Part shown: piece after piece, positions 62,983 to 64,000 of the stretch
How positions within the stretch are numbered: the first letter of the stretch is position 1
Layout of the letters: each line of letters starts with the position of its first letter
DNA from: Acidimicrobiales bacterium
GTDB taxonomy: Bacteria; Actinomycetota; Acidimicrobiia; Acidimicrobiales; MedAcidi-G1
DNA length: 64,000 nucleotides
Assembly (NCBI GenBank): GCA_014239855.1
Contig: JAAZXY010000002.1
Location: forward strand, 90,553 to 154,552
Reading direction: 5' to 3'
Position numbers and translations under genes: made by a program
The notes under the pieces: model-generated
What the model was told of the DNA's origin: nothing
What the model saw: the letters and a program-made list of their open reading frames with translations, nothing else
Databases searched by the model: none

Positions 62983-64000
62983 TCAGCCGGTCGGATCCTC
63001 GGCCCGCCCGATCACGATGGTCACCCGGGTTCCCAGGTCGACCTCGCCATCGGGCGCCGGACGCTGGCTGATGACACGCCCGTCGTTGGGGCTGTGGGCC
63101 GGCAGGGCCTCGCTCCGCACGTTGGCCACCAGGTCCACCGAGGTCAGCGCAGCCACCGCGTCGGCCTCCCGCATGCCCTCGACGGCCGGAACGGGCACCA
63201 ACGGCAGGCCCGAGGAGACCACGATGACCACCGTGCCCCCGGGCGCCAACTCACTGCGGGCCGGCGGCTCGGTGCGGACCACCTGGCCCTCGGGCACCGT
63301 GCGACTCTTCTCCTCGGCCGTGCTGGCCCGCCAACCGAGGCGGGACACGATGTTCATGGCGTCCAGCACCGGCCGGTTCGAGAGGTCCGGCACCTCCTCG
63401 ACGGCCGGCCCGGTCGACACGAACAGGATGACCCTCGCTCCCGGCGTGATCTCCACGTCCGGGTCAGGTGACTGGTCGACCACCTCGCCGGCCGGAACCA
63501 CGGGATGTTCCTGGCCCACTGTCTCCACCTTGAGACCCATGGCCTCCAGGTCGCGTTCGGCGTCGACCGCCTGGTCTCCCCGGACGTCCAACAACATCAT
63601 CGGCCCGGTGCCCCGGCTGACCCAGAGGCGGACCGTGTCGGCCGGCTCGACCTTGGTGCCGCCCGACGGGTCCTGGGAGAAGACGGTGTTCTCGGGAAAG
63701 TCCGAGTTGGTCTCGTAGTCCATCTGGACGCTGAGTCGGGCGTCGCGCAGGCTGGCCCGCGCCTCGTCCAACGGTTGGCCGATCAACGTCGGAACCTCGA
63801 CCAGCTCGATTCCCACCTGACCCGGCTGCTCGTCGCCGCCCACTCCGAGGGTGTCGACGAACTCCAGGACCAGGTAGCCGAAGGCCACCAGCAGACCGAC
63901 CAGCACCACGGTGAACATGGCGGTGCGGCGCATCCCGTCGTCACGACGGTGACCGGTGGCCGTCCCGAAGTCTCCCGATGGCGCCGGAACCGGGGAGACC
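62983..64000 (-). CDS. pknB: PknB-like Ser/Thr protein kinase, C-terminal membrane and PASTA part
   Basis: The frame stays open to the window edge, so this is the C-terminal part of a longer gene. From the left: a basic juxtamembrane stretch, one membrane segment (about 20 residues: FTVVLVGLLVAFGYLVLEF), then four PASTA repeats (starts near VEVPTLIGQPLDEA, MLLDVRGDQAVDAE, VEEVPDLSNRPVLD and VPVPAVEGMREADA). PASTA domains bind peptidoglycan or muropeptides and control kinase activity in cell-wall growth and division. The kinase domain lies outside the window. PknB is called from the repeat layout and the crgA/trpG context. Confidence 0.88.
   Translation of the reverse strand, partial: VSPVPAPSGDFGTATGHRRDDGMRRTAMFTVVLVGLLVAFGYLVLEFVDTLGVGGDEQPGQVGIELVEVPTLIGQPLDEARASLRDARLSVQMDYETNSDFPENTVFSQDPSGGTKVEPADTVRLWVSRGTGPMMLLDVRGDQAVDAERDLEAMGLKVETVGQEHPVVPAGEVVDQSPDPDVEITPGARVILFVSTGPAVEEVPDLSNRPVLDAMNIVSRLGWRASTAEEKSRTVPEGQVVRTEPPARSELAPGGTVVIVVSSGLPLVPVPAVEGMREADAVAALTSVDLVANVRSEALPAHSPNDGRVISQRPAPDGEVDLGTRVTIVIGRAEDPTG

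Overview
The window is GC-rich, gene-dense bacterial chromosome from an actinobacterium. Evidence: a WhiB regulator (4016-4276), a CrgA cell-division protein, a trpG-like gene beside a PASTA-domain Ser/Thr kinase at the right edge (the arrangement seen near the origin in many Actinobacteria), an acyl-CoA carboxylase epsilon subunit, and a dnaX/tRNA-Ser/SRP RNA/tadA block. The mix of Liv-type transporters, amidohydrolases, SDRs and a dimethylglycine-dehydrogenase-like enzyme suggests a heterotroph, perhaps an uncultured Acidimicrobiia-type lineage. That placement is inference.

Layout. 1-7 kb: end of an Mrp/ApbC gene, fxsA, then selA-selB (selenocysteine synthesis and insertion), whiB, a NfeD-like protein, a STAS protein, a receiver-domain protein, tRNA-Pro and a cysteine-rich microprotein. 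7-25 kb: mostly housekeeping: methyltransferase, a sulfatase-superfamily hydrolase, a DMT exporter, YbaK, a MazG-like protein, asd and lysC with two lipoprotein genes between them, cyclophilin, aat, acyl-CoA carboxylase beta and epsilon, LOG protein, 5'-3' exonuclease, methylmalonyl-CoA epimerase, a candidate small RNA (about 22.1-22.2 kb), recR, dnaX, tRNA-Ser(GGA), SRP RNA, tadA, tRNA-Ser(CGA). 25-35.9 kb: accessory metabolism, with an orphan periplasmic binding lipoprotein, a TIM-barrel isomerase/TetR pair divergent from a three-gene operon whose middle gene is a UGSC-family selenoprotein with an in-frame TGA, then SDR, two amidohydrolases and TetR. 35.9-41 kb: TetR, a fused ferredoxin/NrfD membrane subunit, and a molybdopterin catalytic subunit. 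41-48.4 kb: DMT transporter, phosphotransacetylase, taurine/sulfonate-type ABC permease and ATPase, class III aminotransferase, and a divergent FAD/GcvT oxidoreductase. 48.4-56.2 kb: one operon of acyl-CoA ligase, LivH, LivM, binding protein, LivF, LivG and MarR. 56.4-64 kb: xseA-xseB, a Glu/Leu dehydrogenase-like protein, NTF2-like protein, tRNA-Ala, YjbR-like protein, deacetylase, DoxX, CrgA, TrpG/PabA and the C-terminal part of PknB.

How the genes fit together. The most striking point is that selA and selB share the window with a gene that needs them: 30078-30611 has an in-frame TGA at 30351-30353 giving the motif U-G-S-C, followed at the right distance by an 8-bp hairpin whose loop starts with G, as expected for a bacterial SECIS. 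selC and selD are not in the window. The surrounding TetR, TIM-barrel, GDGLP-type protein and SDR genes look like one regulated pathway of unknown substrate. A second theme is regulation by palindromes: GTTAGAG-type sites precede both the TetR/molybdoenzyme operon and the aminotransferase/oxidoreductase divergent region. A third is a set of 12-14-bp tandem repeats at or near gene 3' ends, four of the five in convergent junctions.
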